From contig NZ_LDUG01000036.1 of NCBI RefSeq assembly GCF_001530125.1, forward strand, positions 1 through 64,000: a stretch of 64,000 bases of DNA. Reading direction: 5' to 3'. Origin of the DNA: Thiobacillus denitrificans. Lineage in GTDB: Bacteria; Pseudomonadota; Gammaproteobacteria; Burkholderiales; Thiobacillaceae. Shown one piece after another: positions 53,334 to 62,084 of the stretch. The notes under the pieces are model-generated. The model was not told the DNA's origin and ran no database searches. It was given only the letters and a program-made list of their open reading frames with translations. Positions within the stretch are counted from its first letter, which is position 1. Each line of letters opens with the position of its first letter. The position numbers and the translations under genes were made by a program.

Positions 53334-53427
53334 CCCCTCTATCAGTCAACCGGACGCCCCAACAGCTGCGCTGTTGGGGTTCCCTCCGCGCTACGCGCTC
53401 CGGCACCGATTACTTCAAACGTTATGC
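53328..53427 (+). other. attC-like recombination site 2
   Basis: R'' AGCTAAC at 53328-53334, R' GTTATGC at 53421-53427. AGCTAAC is the exact complement of GTTAGCT, which opens this cassette at 52749, as the circular-cassette model predicts. The interior has two stems, CCCCAACAGC/GCTGTTGGGG and GCGC-TACG-GCGC-type. Gene A ends in it. Confidence 0.75.
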
Positions 53428-54146
53428 CTCACATGACTGAGCTACCTCCCGACCAGCTTGCGCTCGAAATAGAAGACTTGATTCGCACTATGCCAGGGCC
53501 ACGAGACTTCTCAGTCAACCCGGATAAGTGTCTTCCATGGCTCGGGCGTGCCAATGCCGCTATGCGTGCGTGGGATACTGTTCAATCCCTCATTCACTTT
53601 GAACCGTTGGTGCGTACGGTATCCACTGGCGGTAATTTCGATTTCAGCGCCACTCGGCGAAATGTCCTTGTGCAACTACACCAAGCGCAAAGCGACTTGC
53701 GCTTTCGTATAACTGGACCGCTGTCTCTCGGAATTGATTCTGGCAGAGTGTTTGATTACTTCGACGAAGTCCGGAAACTTGTTGAGTCCGCGAAGGCCGA
53801 TCTTCTGTTCGTCGATCCCTTCCTTGATGCCGAATTTGTCTCGCGCTACCTCCCGCATGTACCCGATGGTACTGCGGTTCGCCTACTCGCACGGGAGCGG
53901 ATGGCCTCCCTTAAGTCAGCAGTCGCTGCCTTTTCGGCGCAGAACAATATTGTGGTCGAGGCTCGCAGCGCAGCAGGCTTCCATGACCGCTATATCTTTG
54001 TTGACGGCTTGGCGTGCTACCAGTCGGGCGCCTCGTTCAAAGATGGCGCGAAGAAGACGCCGACTACTCTCACCCAGATCACGGACGCCTTCGCGGTAGT
54101 CCAATCTACATACGAGAATCTATGGGCTCAAGGTACACCGGCATGA
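53424..54146 (+). CDS. Cassette gene B: PLD/HKD-like fold protein, unknown
   Basis: A 240-residue protein with no leader. The C-terminal half has a strand-helix pattern ending in AAGFHDRYIFVDGLACYQSG, similar to phosphodiesterase-like domains (PLD superfamily, H-x-K/R positions) found in defence and repair proteins; only one such motif is present. ADLLFVDPFLDAEFVSRYLP also fits this fold. ATG 53424 overlaps attC2; ATG 53433 is the alternative. Function unknown. Confidence 0.65.
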   Translation: MPHMTELPPDQLALEIEDLIRTMPGPRDFSVNPDKCLPWLGRANAAMRAWDTVQSLIHFEPLVRTVSTGGNFDFSATRRNVLVQLHQAQSDLRFRITGPLSLGIDSGRVFDYFDEVRKLVESAKADLLFVDPFLDAEFVSRYLPHVPDGTAVRLLARERMASLKSAVAAFSAQNNIVVEARSAAGFHDRYIFVDGLACYQSGASFKDGAKKTPTTLTQITDAFAVVQSTYENLWAQGTPA

Positions 54147-54227
54147 GGCCTAGCCTTTGTTGCAGGTGATTGCCAGCAAGCTGCGCTTGCCGGTGCGAAC
54201 GTCTAACCTCTCATTCCAACGTTAGAG
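54141..54227 (+). other. attC-like recombination site 3 (degenerate)
   Basis: R' GTTAGAG at 54221-54227 is clear. The expected R'' GCATAAC appears only as GCATGAG at 54141-54147, at the stop of gene B. A stem GCAAG-CTGCG-CTTGC lies in the middle. GTCTAAC just before the 3' end may be left from a lost cassette. Confidence 0.5.
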
Positions 54228-54230
54228 CGC

Positions 54231-54746
54231 ATGACCACTCTTGCCCAGCAACTGGAGAAGGCTGACCGTTTGGCGACTGTTACTCAGGGCGTCGGCTTTG
54301 CCTTGTGGCAGCTTCAGGAGTTGGAAGGTGTCGCCGCTCAGCATTTCGTCTTACTGGTGCAAGCAAAGAAAGGCATGGGCCTCGCCGAAGGAAACGCGCT
54401 TGTAGAGAAGGCGCAGACCAAAACGTTTGGGGCCACACTCCATCAAATTGCTAAGGCTGGTCTCATCTCGCCCGAAATGGAGAAACGTTTCACGAAGCTC
54501 CTCGCGGAAAGAAACTGGCTAGTCCATCGCTCTCGTGCAGAGAGTCGCAACGTCATACATAATGACAGCGCAATGGCGGCTCTTGTGGGTCGACTCGATG
54601 CCATGGCAGTTGAAGCCCTCGCTTTGCTTAAGTACATCGATGCGGAAACTGGCTCCTTTGTCCGGAAACATGGGGTATCAATGCACTACGTTGAGCAAGT
54701 CTCAAAACAACTGTTGGAGCAATGGTATGCCGCAGATGCGCTCTAA
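54231..54746 (+). CDS. Cassette gene C: protein with HEPN-type RNxxxH motif
   Basis: A 171-residue helical protein. LLAERNWLVHRSRAESRN contains the R-N-x3-H motif of HEPN ribonucleases, and a further pair of helices surrounds it. Size and all-helical character fit HEPN toxins and RNA-cutting effectors in defence systems. No antitoxin is encoded next to it in the cassette. The stop lies in the R'' box of attC4. Function is an inference from the motif only. Confidence 0.65.
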   Translation: MTTLAQQLEKADRLATVTQGVGFALWQLQELEGVAAQHFVLLVQAKKGMGLAEGNALVEKAQTKTFGATLHQIAKAGLISPEMEKRFTKLLAERNWLVHRSRAESRNVIHNDSAMAALVGRLDAMAVEALALLKYIDAETGSFVRKHGVSMHYVEQVSKQLLEQWYAADAL

Positions 54747-54806
54747 CCCTGCGTTCGAGGCTACCTGCGTGAAAAGCCGCGCCGGCACCTCAACTTCATG
54801 TTAGCT
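54741..54806 (+). other. attC-like recombination site 4
   Basis: R'' CTCTAAC at 54741-54747, R' GTTAGCT at 54800-54806. CTCTAAC is the exact complement of GTTAGAG, the opening of this cassette at 54221. The 52-bp interior folds with GCGTTCGAGG / CCTCAACTTC-type arms. Closely resembles attC1. Confidence 0.75.
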
Positions 54807-54826
54807 CGCAATATAAGGGAAATCCC

Positions 54827-56200
54827 ATGGCAATAGAGATTACTGACGAGCAGCGGGACGCCATCTTGGCCCTCGAAGAGGGGCATTTCCATGATTTAAA
54901 GCGCAAAGAAATTGCACCATCAAAACTTAGTCGCTCCGTTAGCGCACTCGCCAACGCGGCGGGGGGCGAGCTCTATATCGGAGTAGAAGAGCACGAGGTC
55001 GCTGGGCAGCAGGTGCGCAATTGGAATGGTTTTTCGGATGTTGAGGATGCAAATGCATTCCTCCAAATGTTACACACCATTGCGCCGTTGGCGGATTTTA
55101 TTGATACAACATTTCTTTCGCATCCGACGTCCAATGGTCAACTGCTAAAAATAGAAATTAGGAAAAATTCGACGTTAGTAAACACAACGGACGGCGTGGT
55201 TTATGTTCGCAAAGGGGCACAAAATCTGCCGGTGCCTGAAGGCGGTGCAATGGAACGGTTGCGCTTGGACAAAGGGATCGCGTCATATGAGGACTATACG
55301 GTTGATGTCGAACTTTCCGAAGTTGAAAACTCTGAAGTAATCATAGGATTCCTCATTAATGTAATCCCAACTGCCGAGCCAGAACCTTGGCTAAAGAAGC
55401 AGGGCATGATTCGTGACGGTAAGCCAACAGTAGCGGGCATCATGCTGTTTATGGATGAGCCGCAAGCAGCTCTGCCCAAACGAAGCGCCATCAAGATTTT
55501 TCGATATACCACATCAGATGCCACGCCCACACGGGATCAATTAGCGTTTGATCCGATCACGATTGAAGGTGCCGCCTATCATTTGATTTACGCCGCTGTG
55601 GAGCGGACCCAACACCTAATCGGAGAGATGAAAAAACTTGGGGCTGAGAGTCTTATTGAGATTACTTACCCACCAGAGACTCTGCACGAGATTATTACCA
55701 ATGCTGTTCTCCATCGAGATTACAGCATCGCCGCAGATGTCCAGATCCGAATATTCGACAACCGGGTGGAAGTGGAGAGCCCTGGGCGGCTCGCCGGTCA
55801 CGTGAGTCTTGAGAACATATTGGATACTCAATTCGCAAGAAATCAGCGGATTGTCAGGATGGTAAACAAATTTCCGAACCCGCCGAACAAGGATGTTGGC
55901 GAGGGACTAAATACAGCTTTTGATGCGATGAGGAAGTTGAGGCTAAAAGAACCATTTATAGAGGAAACGGAAAACTCCGTTAGGGTCATCATTCCCCATC
56001 AGAAGTTGGCTTCACCAGAAGATATGGTAATGGAATATCTGGAAGATTATGCCCAGATCGTCAATCGCGATGCGAGGCGTATTTGTGGCATTGCCTCGGA
56101 AAACACAATGAAAGGTGTCTTTAAGCGCCTCGAGGCCCGCGAGTTAATTGAACAAGTACCCGGAAGAAGTCGTTTCAGAGCGGCGTGGCGCAAACGGTAG
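54827..56200 (+). CDS. Cassette gene D: AlbA_2-domain ATP-binding protein
   Basis: A 457-residue protein. The N-terminal AlbA_2 (Schlafen-like) domain reads GHFHDLKRKEIAPSKLSRSV, SALANAAGGELYIGVEE. A middle HATPase-type region has PPETLHEIITNAVLHRDYSI and a winged helix ends the protein (ICGIASENTMKGVFKRLEAR). Proteins with this layout are putative transcriptional regulators or helicase-like factors and also occur in defence islands. AAGGGAAA precedes the ATG. AT-richer than the chromosome. Confidence 0.82.
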   Translation: MAIEITDEQRDAILALEEGHFHDLKRKEIAPSKLSRSVSALANAAGGELYIGVEEHEVAGQQVRNWNGFSDVEDANAFLQMLHTIAPLADFIDTTFLSHPTSNGQLLKIEIRKNSTLVNTTDGVVYVRKGAQNLPVPEGGAMERLRLDKGIASYEDYTVDVELSEVENSEVIIGFLINVIPTAEPEPWLKKQGMIRDGKPTVAGIMLFMDEPQAALPKRSAIKIFRYTTSDATPTRDQLAFDPITIEGAAYHLIYAAVERTQHLIGEMKKLGAESLIEITYPPETLHEIITNAVLHRDYSIAADVQIRIFDNRVEVESPGRLAGHVSLENILDTQFARNQRIVRMVNKFPNPPNKDVGEGLNTAFDAMRKLRLKEPFIEETENSVRVIIPHQKLASPEDMVMEYLEDYAQIVNRDARRICGIASENTMKGVFKRLEARELIEQVPGRSRFRAAWRKR

Positions 56201-56644
56201 GGTGAGAGCTAAATCGTTGCAGCAATGGGTCAAACGCCGCTTAACTCCCCTCCTGAGGTGTTGATGAAATCCAAAAATTCCATCATGGCACTTTCGATGC
56301 CGAACGCGGCAACTTCGCCGCAGCCACGAGACGGGGAAGTCCCTTTCATTCGTTAAACGTCTGCTTTTCAAACCGGCCAGCTTCCGCTACGGGTCGGGAG
56401 TATGCATTCGACGAAGTTGAAAGCAGCCGTTAAGCCATCCAGCGAAATTTCCCACCGTCGGCTTACGGGCATCGCGTCGAATTCACACAATCGGCCAGGA
56501 GCGGATGTTCAGGTTGAGGTGTCCGACCGTCTCACATTCGCCCAAAGCGGAAATGCGAGTCTGAGGCTCAACGGTTTCTAGTAAACTGGGGCCGATTCAT
56601 TACTAGCACTGGCCTTCTTCCAATTATAAGAATGGAAACTTTGA
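56201..56644. other. Gene-free 444 bp with a tentative attC5
   Basis: AGCTAAA at 56207-56213, one base off the complement of GTTAGCT that opens cassette D, and GTTAAAC at 56352-56358, a good R' box, could bound a 152-bp attC, longer than usual. The rest, to the restriction gene, shows no ORF or clear repeat. It may hold the promoter of the downstream gene. Confidence 0.4.
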
Positions 56645-59533
56645 ATGCCCCAGCGCTCTGACCAATTGCGCCATTTCGTGGATTGGTGTGCCGCGCACAT
56701 CAAAGGCGACGAAAAAGGCGAAGCACAGATTTTTCTCGACCAGTTTTTCCGCGCCTTTGGCCATGCCGGTGCCAAGGAAGCGGGTGCCACGTTTGAAGAT
56801 CGCATCAAGAAAGAAGGCAAGGGCACCAGCTTTGCCGATCTGGTGTGGAAGCCGCTGGTGCTGGTGGAAATGAAAAAACGCGGCGAAGACCTCACCAAGC
56901 ATTACCGTCAGGCCTTCGACTACTGGGTGCGGCTGGTCCCGGGAAGGCCGCGCTGGGTCTTGCTGTGCAATTTCGACGAATTCTGGGTGTACGACTTTGA
57001 AACCCAGATGGACAGCCCGGTCGATCAGGTTAGGCTTGCCGAACTGCCCGAGCGCTACGGGCCGCTCGCCTTCATGTTCCCCGAAGGCGACGAACCTGTG
57101 TTTGGCAACCATCAGGAGCAGGTCACTCGCGCAGCGGCCGATCAACTGGTAGCGCTATTCCGCGCACTGATCCGCCGCGGCATCGAACGCGGCCTGGCGC
57201 AGCGTTTCACCTTGCAGTCCCTGATGGCGCTGTTTGCCGAAGACATCGGCCTGCTGGAAAAATATTTCTTCGCCCGCCTGCTCGAAGACTGCGCCACCCC
57301 CACCCAGGCTTACGATCTCATCGGCCAGCTGTTCGTCGAAATGAATACGCCGGGCGTCACTGCCGGCGGCCGTTTCAAGGGCGTGTCGTATTTCAACGGT
57401 GGCCTGTTCGCTCAGCCGGCACGCATTGAATTGATGGCTGGCGAAATTCAGTTGCTGCGCGACGCAGCCCGGTTTGACTGGTCGAAAGTGCGGCCGGAGA
57501 TCTTCGGCGCCATCTTCGAGCACAGCATGGATGCCGAAGCCCGCCACGCCTACGGCGCGCACTACACCAGCCCGGTGGACATCATGAAGATCATCGGTCC
57601 CACCATCGTCGAGCCGTGGCGCGCGCAGATTGAAAAGGCCAAATCACTCGGTGCGCTGAAGAGGCTGCTAGTGCGCATTGAAAACTTCCATGTGCTCGAC
57701 CCCGCCTGCGGCTCCGGCAACTTTCTCTACATCGCCTATCGTGAACTCAAGCGGCTGGAAGCGCGCATCTACGAACGCATGGGCGAATATGCCAGCGTCA
57801 AGTCCGAGCAGCGCCCGTTCGGCTTCGTCACCGCGCGCAACTTCCACGGCCTGGACATCAACCCCTTCGCGGTCGAACTCGCCAAGGTCACCATGATGCT
57901 GGCGCACAAACTCGCCATCGACGAACTGCACATCGAGGAAGCCGCTCTGCCGCTCGACAATCTCGACGCCAATTTCATGGTCGGTGACGCGCTGCTGCGC
58001 GAAGACGGCAGCCGTTCGCCGTGGCCGGCAGCCGACGTCATCGTCGGCAATCCGCCCTTCCTCGGCGCCAAGCTGCTTAAGCCCAATTTCGGCACCGATT
58101 ACGTCAAGCGCCTGCGCAAGGCCTATCCCGAAGTACCGGGCATGGCGGATTTCTGCGTCTACTGGTTCCGCCGCGCCGAAACCCACCTGCCCACCTGCAC
58201 TGCGCAGGACCCGCTGGCCGGCCGAGGCGGCCTAGTCGGCACGCAAAACATCCGCAACAACGCCAGCCGCGTCGGCGGGCTCGACGCCATCTGCGCCAGC
58301 GGCACGGTGATCGAGGCGGTGGATAACCAGCCGTGGTCGGGCGAAGCCAACGTCCACGTCTCCATCGCCAACTGGGTGAAAACGCAGGACGACGTGCTGC
58401 TGCCGAAGCAGCGGCGGCTGTGGTTCAAGATCGAACCCGCCAAAGGTGGAGCCCGACGCCCCCGTGGCAGCGGGCAGGCCAGTAAAGACTACGAGCTGGA
58501 TATGCGCGAAGTGGCGCATATCAACGCTTCGCTGTCGGATAAGGTGGATGTAGGGGGCGCCGCGCTTCTTTCCTGCAATGAAGGTGTTTGCTATACAGGC
58601 CAATACCCACGCCATAAGGGATTCATGCTGACTGCCAAGCAAGCGCAGTCAATGCTCAAAGACTCAATCAACAACGATGTTGTGAAGTTATTCATGGTGG
58701 GCGAAGAGATGCTTACCACTGGTCGAACAGACCGCTACGTTATCGACTTCCAAACTCGCGACATTCTTGATGCCCAGCGCTATTTAGCGCCATTTGAACA
58801 TCTGCGACAGCAGGTACTGCCACACGTCCAAACACTTGCCGCTACTGAAAAACTGAAATCTGGGAAAGACACTGGCCAGGATCAGAACTGGCTCAAAACA
58901 TGGTGGCAGCATTTCCGCTGCCGTCCCGAGCTCATTGGAAAGTTGTCCAAACTACCGCGTTACCTCGCTTGCTCTCGCGTCACCAAGCGGCCCATCTTCG
59001 TCTTCGTCGATGCTGCTATTCGCCCCGGTGACGCCTTGCAGGTGTTTGCGCTGGCTGACGATTACAGTTTCGGTATCTTGCAATCGGTCGCACACGCCCA
59101 ATGGTTCATTGCCAACTGCTCGAAGCTAACCGAGCGACTGCGCTACACAACCGAAACCGTTTTCGACACCTTTCCTTGGCCGCAAGCTGCCGCCATCGAA
59201 CAGGTTGACGCCGTAGCCGAAGCAGGCCGTCGCTTGCGCGCCTTGCGCGACCAGTCGCTGCAGTCCATGAATGGTGGCCTGCGGGCGCTCTACCGCACAC
59301 TCGACCTGCCGGGCAAGAATCCTCTCCGCGACGCCCATGACGCGCTCGATGCTGCCGTACTTAAGGCTTACGGCTTCAACCCAAAATGCGACCTTCTGGA
59401 GCAACTGCTGCATTTGAACCAGCAGGTCGCCGCAGAAATAGCGGCTGGAAAAGCAGGCGTTGGGCCGGGTATTCCGGCGGGCTATCTCAATCCCTCTGGC
59501 TTGGTCTCAAGTGATGCCTACCAGCCAAGCTAA
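56645..59533 (+). CDS. Type IIL restriction-modification enzyme (MmeI family)
   Basis: A 962-residue single-chain enzyme. N-terminal nuclease: FADLVWKPLVLVEMKKRG has D65-x9-E75-x-K77, the MmeI spacing. Then a helical connector, the N6-adenine methyltransferase with DPACGSGNFLYIAYRELK (about 350) and VIVGNPPFLGAKLL (about 468), and a C-terminal target-recognition part. MmeI-type enzymes methylate one strand and cut about 20 bases away in one polypeptide. Full length and intact. A canonical start is ATG 56645, just past a weak leader. Probably active host defence. Confidence 0.85.
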   Translation: MPQRSDQLRHFVDWCAAHIKGDEKGEAQIFLDQFFRAFGHAGAKEAGATFEDRIKKEGKGTSFADLVWKPLVLVEMKKRGEDLTKHYRQAFDYWVRLVPGRPRWVLLCNFDEFWVYDFETQMDSPVDQVRLAELPERYGPLAFMFPEGDEPVFGNHQEQVTRAAADQLVALFRALIRRGIERGLAQRFTLQSLMALFAEDIGLLEKYFFARLLEDCATPTQAYDLIGQLFVEMNTPGVTAGGRFKGVSYFNGGLFAQPARIELMAGEIQLLRDAARFDWSKVRPEIFGAIFEHSMDAEARHAYGAHYTSPVDIMKIIGPTIVEPWRAQIEKAKSLGALKRLLVRIENFHVLDPACGSGNFLYIAYRELKRLEARIYERMGEYASVKSEQRPFGFVTARNFHGLDINPFAVELAKVTMMLAHKLAIDELHIEEAALPLDNLDANFMVGDALLREDGSRSPWPAADVIVGNPPFLGAKLLKPNFGTDYVKRLRKAYPEVPGMADFCVYWFRRAETHLPTCTAQDPLAGRGGLVGTQNIRNNASRVGGLDAICASGTVIEAVDNQPWSGEANVHVSIANWVKTQDDVLLPKQRRLWFKIEPAKGGARRPRGSGQASKDYELDMREVAHINASLSDKVDVGGAALLSCNEGVCYTGQYPRHKGFMLTAKQAQSMLKDSINNDVVKLFMVGEEMLTTGRTDRYVIDFQTRDILDAQRYLAPFEHLRQQVLPHVQTLAATEKLKSGKDTGQDQNWLKTWWQHFRCRPELIGKLSKLPRYLACSRVTKRPIFVFVDAAIRPGDALQVFALADDYSFGILQSVAHAQWFIANCSKLTERLRYTTETVFDTFPWPQAAAIEQVDAVAEAGRRLRALRDQSLQSMNGGLRALYRTLDLPGKNPLRDAHDALDAAVLKAYGFNPKCDLLEQLLHLNQQVAAEIAAGKAGVGPGIPAGYLNPSGLVSSDAYQPS

Positions 59534-59656
59534 AATTGAATCGCCCCCAGTCCACTAGATACATTTGAGCCCCAACCGGTTTGTCTGCTTTGGCCTTGCG
59601 AATTCAACCGGTGGATGCGGCTTTGTTGGCGTGTTTCGAGAAGGTCGAGGTTATGA

Positions 59657-60055
59657 CGCCCTGATCTCGTTCAGCAGGTCGGGGTGACGATCCAGCACCT
59701 TGAGTAGCTTCACCAAGGCCAGAGACGGCTTGGTTTTACCGTTCTCGTAGCGCGGAAGGCATTGACGCCACCGCCGAAGATTTCGGCGGCCGCGCGTTGG
59801 TCAACCGCGAGTATCTTGCTCGCTGGCGATGAAGTCTGGATCGACAATTGCCGCGTTGACCTGCTTCGAGAAGGCGCGCATCTCGCGCATGACGCGATCC
59901 GATTCCGCCGCATCCAGGACGGACTCGGCGCAGGCCGGGCAGAAGTCGCCCGTCACCGCCGCGATGACGGTGGTTTCACCCTTGTAGGTGTAGGGCACGT
60001 CGCGAGTGTCGTGGATCAGTTCAGCCGCGCCGCAAAGAGGACACTTCATGTTCAT
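59657..60055 (-). pseudogene. MqsA-type antitoxin, twice frameshifted
   Basis: The zinc-binding N-terminus is intact (MNMKCPLCGAAELIHDTRDV, FCPACAESVLDAAESDRVMR). At DPDFIASEQ the frame is lost near 59832; the next frame gives KILAVDQRAAAEIFGGGVNA and is lost again near 59750; the third gives YENGKTKPSLALVKLLKVLD and ends with a TAA about 59657. Reassembled, it is a normal MqsA of about 130 residues with its XRE-type HTH. Two shifts in one short gene point to real decay. Confidence 0.8.
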
Positions 60056-60058
60056 AGC

Positions 60059-60187
60059 TCCTTGAAGGACACAATCAGCACATCATCAATGACCGTCAGC
60101 TTGAGGTATACATCGCCAGCCGACGTGCTGGGGCGTATGGCGCAGCTATTGGCTACCGGTTTGTATCCTCCGGGCCGATATCACGAA
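60059..60187 (-). pseudogene. C-terminal remnant of the partner toxin (MqsR-like)
   Basis: Directly upstream of the antitoxin, the minus strand codes PGGYKPVANSCAIRPS and DVYLKLTVIDDVLIVSFKEL before a TGA overlapping the antitoxin start region. The strand pattern suits the end of an MqsR-family mRNA interferase. The catalytic part is missing, lost up to the glnS end. A remnant of about 43 codons. Confidence 0.55.
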
Positions 60188-60188
60188 C

Positions 60189-61919
60189 TCATTTCTCTGC
60201 CTTGCTCCACGAATCCTTCAGCGTCACGGTGCGGTTGAACACTGGCTCGCCAGGTTTCGAATCGACGCGGTCGGCGACGAAGTAGCCGTGGCGCTCGAAC
60301 TGGAAGCGGTCTTCCGGCGCGGCGTCTCGCAGCGCGGGCTCCAGCTGCGCGCGGATGACTTGCACCGAGTCGGTGTTGAGGTCGTCGAGGAATTCGCCGC
60401 TTGCCTGCCCCGGCTGGGCGGTGCTGAACAGCCGGTCATATAAACGGATTTCGGCTTCATAGGCATGCGCGGCGGACACCCAGTGGAGGTTGCCTTTGAC
60501 CTTGACCGAGTCAGCGCCGGGGGTGCCGGATTTGGTGTCGGGCAGATACTCGCAGTGCACCGCGGTGAGGGTGCCGTCGGTGTCGTGGTCAGCCCCGGTG
60601 CAGGTGACGACGTAGCCGTAGCGCAGCCGCACCGAGTTGCCGGGCTGCATGATGCCCGCCGCGTCGATGCGCGGCGGGTACAGGCGGAAGTAGCCCTTGG
60701 ACGGGGTTTCCATGAAGTCTTCGCGCTCGATCCACAATTCCCTTGAGAACGGCACTGCGCGCTTGCCCAGGTCGGGCTGCTGCGGGTGGTTGGGGGCAAA
60801 GCACTCTTCCGACTGGCCTTCCGGATAGTTGTCGATGATGAGTTTGACCGGGTCGAGCACGGCGATCCGGCGCAGCGCGGAATCGTTTAATCCATCGCGC
60901 TGGCAGGCCTCGAACACGCTGTAGTCGATCCAGCCGTCGGATTTCGAGACGCCGATCTGGTCGGTGAAGCGTTTGAAGCCTTCCGCCGTGTAGCCGCGCC
61001 GGCGCGCGCCGACGAGCGTGGGCAGGCGCGGATCGTCCCAGCCGGAAACGTGCTTTTCGTCGACCAACTGGATCAGCTTGCGCTTGGAGAGCACGACGTA
61101 GGTGAGGTTGAGCCGTGCGAACTCGATCTGCTGCGGCAGCGGGCGGGTGAAGAAGCCGCCGTCGGCCAGCTTATCCAGGAGCCAGTCGTAGAACGGCCGC
61201 TGGTCCTCGAATTCCAAGGTGCAGATCGAGTGCGTGATGTGCTCGATCGCGTCCTCGATCGGGTGCGCGTAGGTGTACATCGGGTAGATGCACCAGGTGT
61301 CGCCGGTGTTGTGGTGATGCGCGCGCTTGATGCGGTAGATCGCCGGGTCGCGCAGGTTGATGTTGGGCGAGGCCATGTCGATCTTCGCGCGCAGCACGTG
61401 CGCGCCGTCGGGAAATTCGCCGGCGCGCATCTTGCGGAACAGGTCGAGGTTCTCTTCCATGCTGCGGCTGCGGTGGGGGCTGTCCCTGCCCGCTTCGGTG
61501 AGCGTGCCGCGATGCGCGCGCATCTCGTCGGCCGACAGCGAATCGACGTAGGCATGGCCGGCCTGGATCAGGGTTTCGGCGCAGGCGTACATGGTGTCGA
61601 AATAGTTCGACGCGAAGTGGAGGTTCGATCCCCAGTCGAAGCCCAGCCACCTCACCGATTCGAGGATGGCGTCGACGTATTCCTGGCTTTCCTTTTCCGG
61701 GTTGGTGTCGTCGAAGCGCAGGTGGCAGACGCCGCCGTAGTCGCGCGCCAGGCCGAAGTTCAAAAAGATCGACTTGGCGTGGCCCAGGTGCAGATAGCCA
61801 TTGGGCTCGGGCGGGAAGCGCGTTTCCACGCGGCCGCCCCATTTCCCGGCGGCGTTCTGCTCGTCGATGATATTGCGGATGAAGTTGGCGGCGGGGGCGG
61901 GTGTGGTGTCGTGCGACAT
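60189..61919 (-). CDS. glnS: Glutaminyl-tRNA synthetase
   Basis: A 576-residue class I synthetase: FPPEPNGYLHLGHAKSIFLN with the HIGH motif as HLGH, RFDDTNPEKES, and VVLSKRKLIQLV as the KMSKS equivalent. The anticodon-binding C-terminus ends KPGEPVFNRTVTLKDSWSK. Normal length. Attaches Gln to tRNA-Gln. The neighbouring toxin scrap abuts its 3' end. Confidence 0.95.
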   Translation of the reverse strand: MSHDTTPAPAANFIRNIIDEQNAAGKWGGRVETRFPPEPNGYLHLGHAKSIFLNFGLARDYGGVCHLRFDDTNPEKESQEYVDAILESVRWLGFDWGSNLHFASNYFDTMYACAETLIQAGHAYVDSLSADEMRAHRGTLTEAGRDSPHRSRSMEENLDLFRKMRAGEFPDGAHVLRAKIDMASPNINLRDPAIYRIKRAHHHNTGDTWCIYPMYTYAHPIEDAIEHITHSICTLEFEDQRPFYDWLLDKLADGGFFTRPLPQQIEFARLNLTYVVLSKRKLIQLVDEKHVSGWDDPRLPTLVGARRRGYTAEGFKRFTDQIGVSKSDGWIDYSVFEACQRDGLNDSALRRIAVLDPVKLIIDNYPEGQSEECFAPNHPQQPDLGKRAVPFSRELWIEREDFMETPSKGYFRLYPPRIDAAGIMQPGNSVRLRYGYVVTCTGADHDTDGTLTAVHCEYLPDTKSGTPGADSVKVKGNLHWVSAAHAYEAEIRLYDRLFSTAQPGQASGEFLDDLNTDSVQVIRAQLEPALRDAAPEDRFQFERHGYFVADRVDSKPGEPVFNRTVTLKDSWSKAEK

Positions 61920-61979
61920 GATGAGGTTTGAAGCGGGAAAGCAGGAATTGTAATGGTCAAGCCGCTGATAGACATGCTT

Positions 61980-62069
61980 CCCCCTTTAGAAAAGGGGGAG
62001 TGAGGGGGATTTGAGGTTCTTTGGCACGACTCAAATCCCCCCCGGCCCCCCTTTGAAAAAGGGGGGAGT
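61980..62069. repeat. Dispersed C/G-rich inverted repeat (CCCCCTTT...AAAGGGGG)
   Basis: CCCCCTTTAGAAAAGGGGGA then GGGGGATTTGAG on one side faces CTCAAATCCCCC and CCCCCCTTTGAAAAAGGGGG on the other. Two nested stems. This sequence type occurs as an intergenic repeat in many bacterial genomes. It separates the divergent-facing glnS promoter and the mnmA end. Confidence 0.7.
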
Positions 62070-62084
62070 GGTCAACAACGCCCT

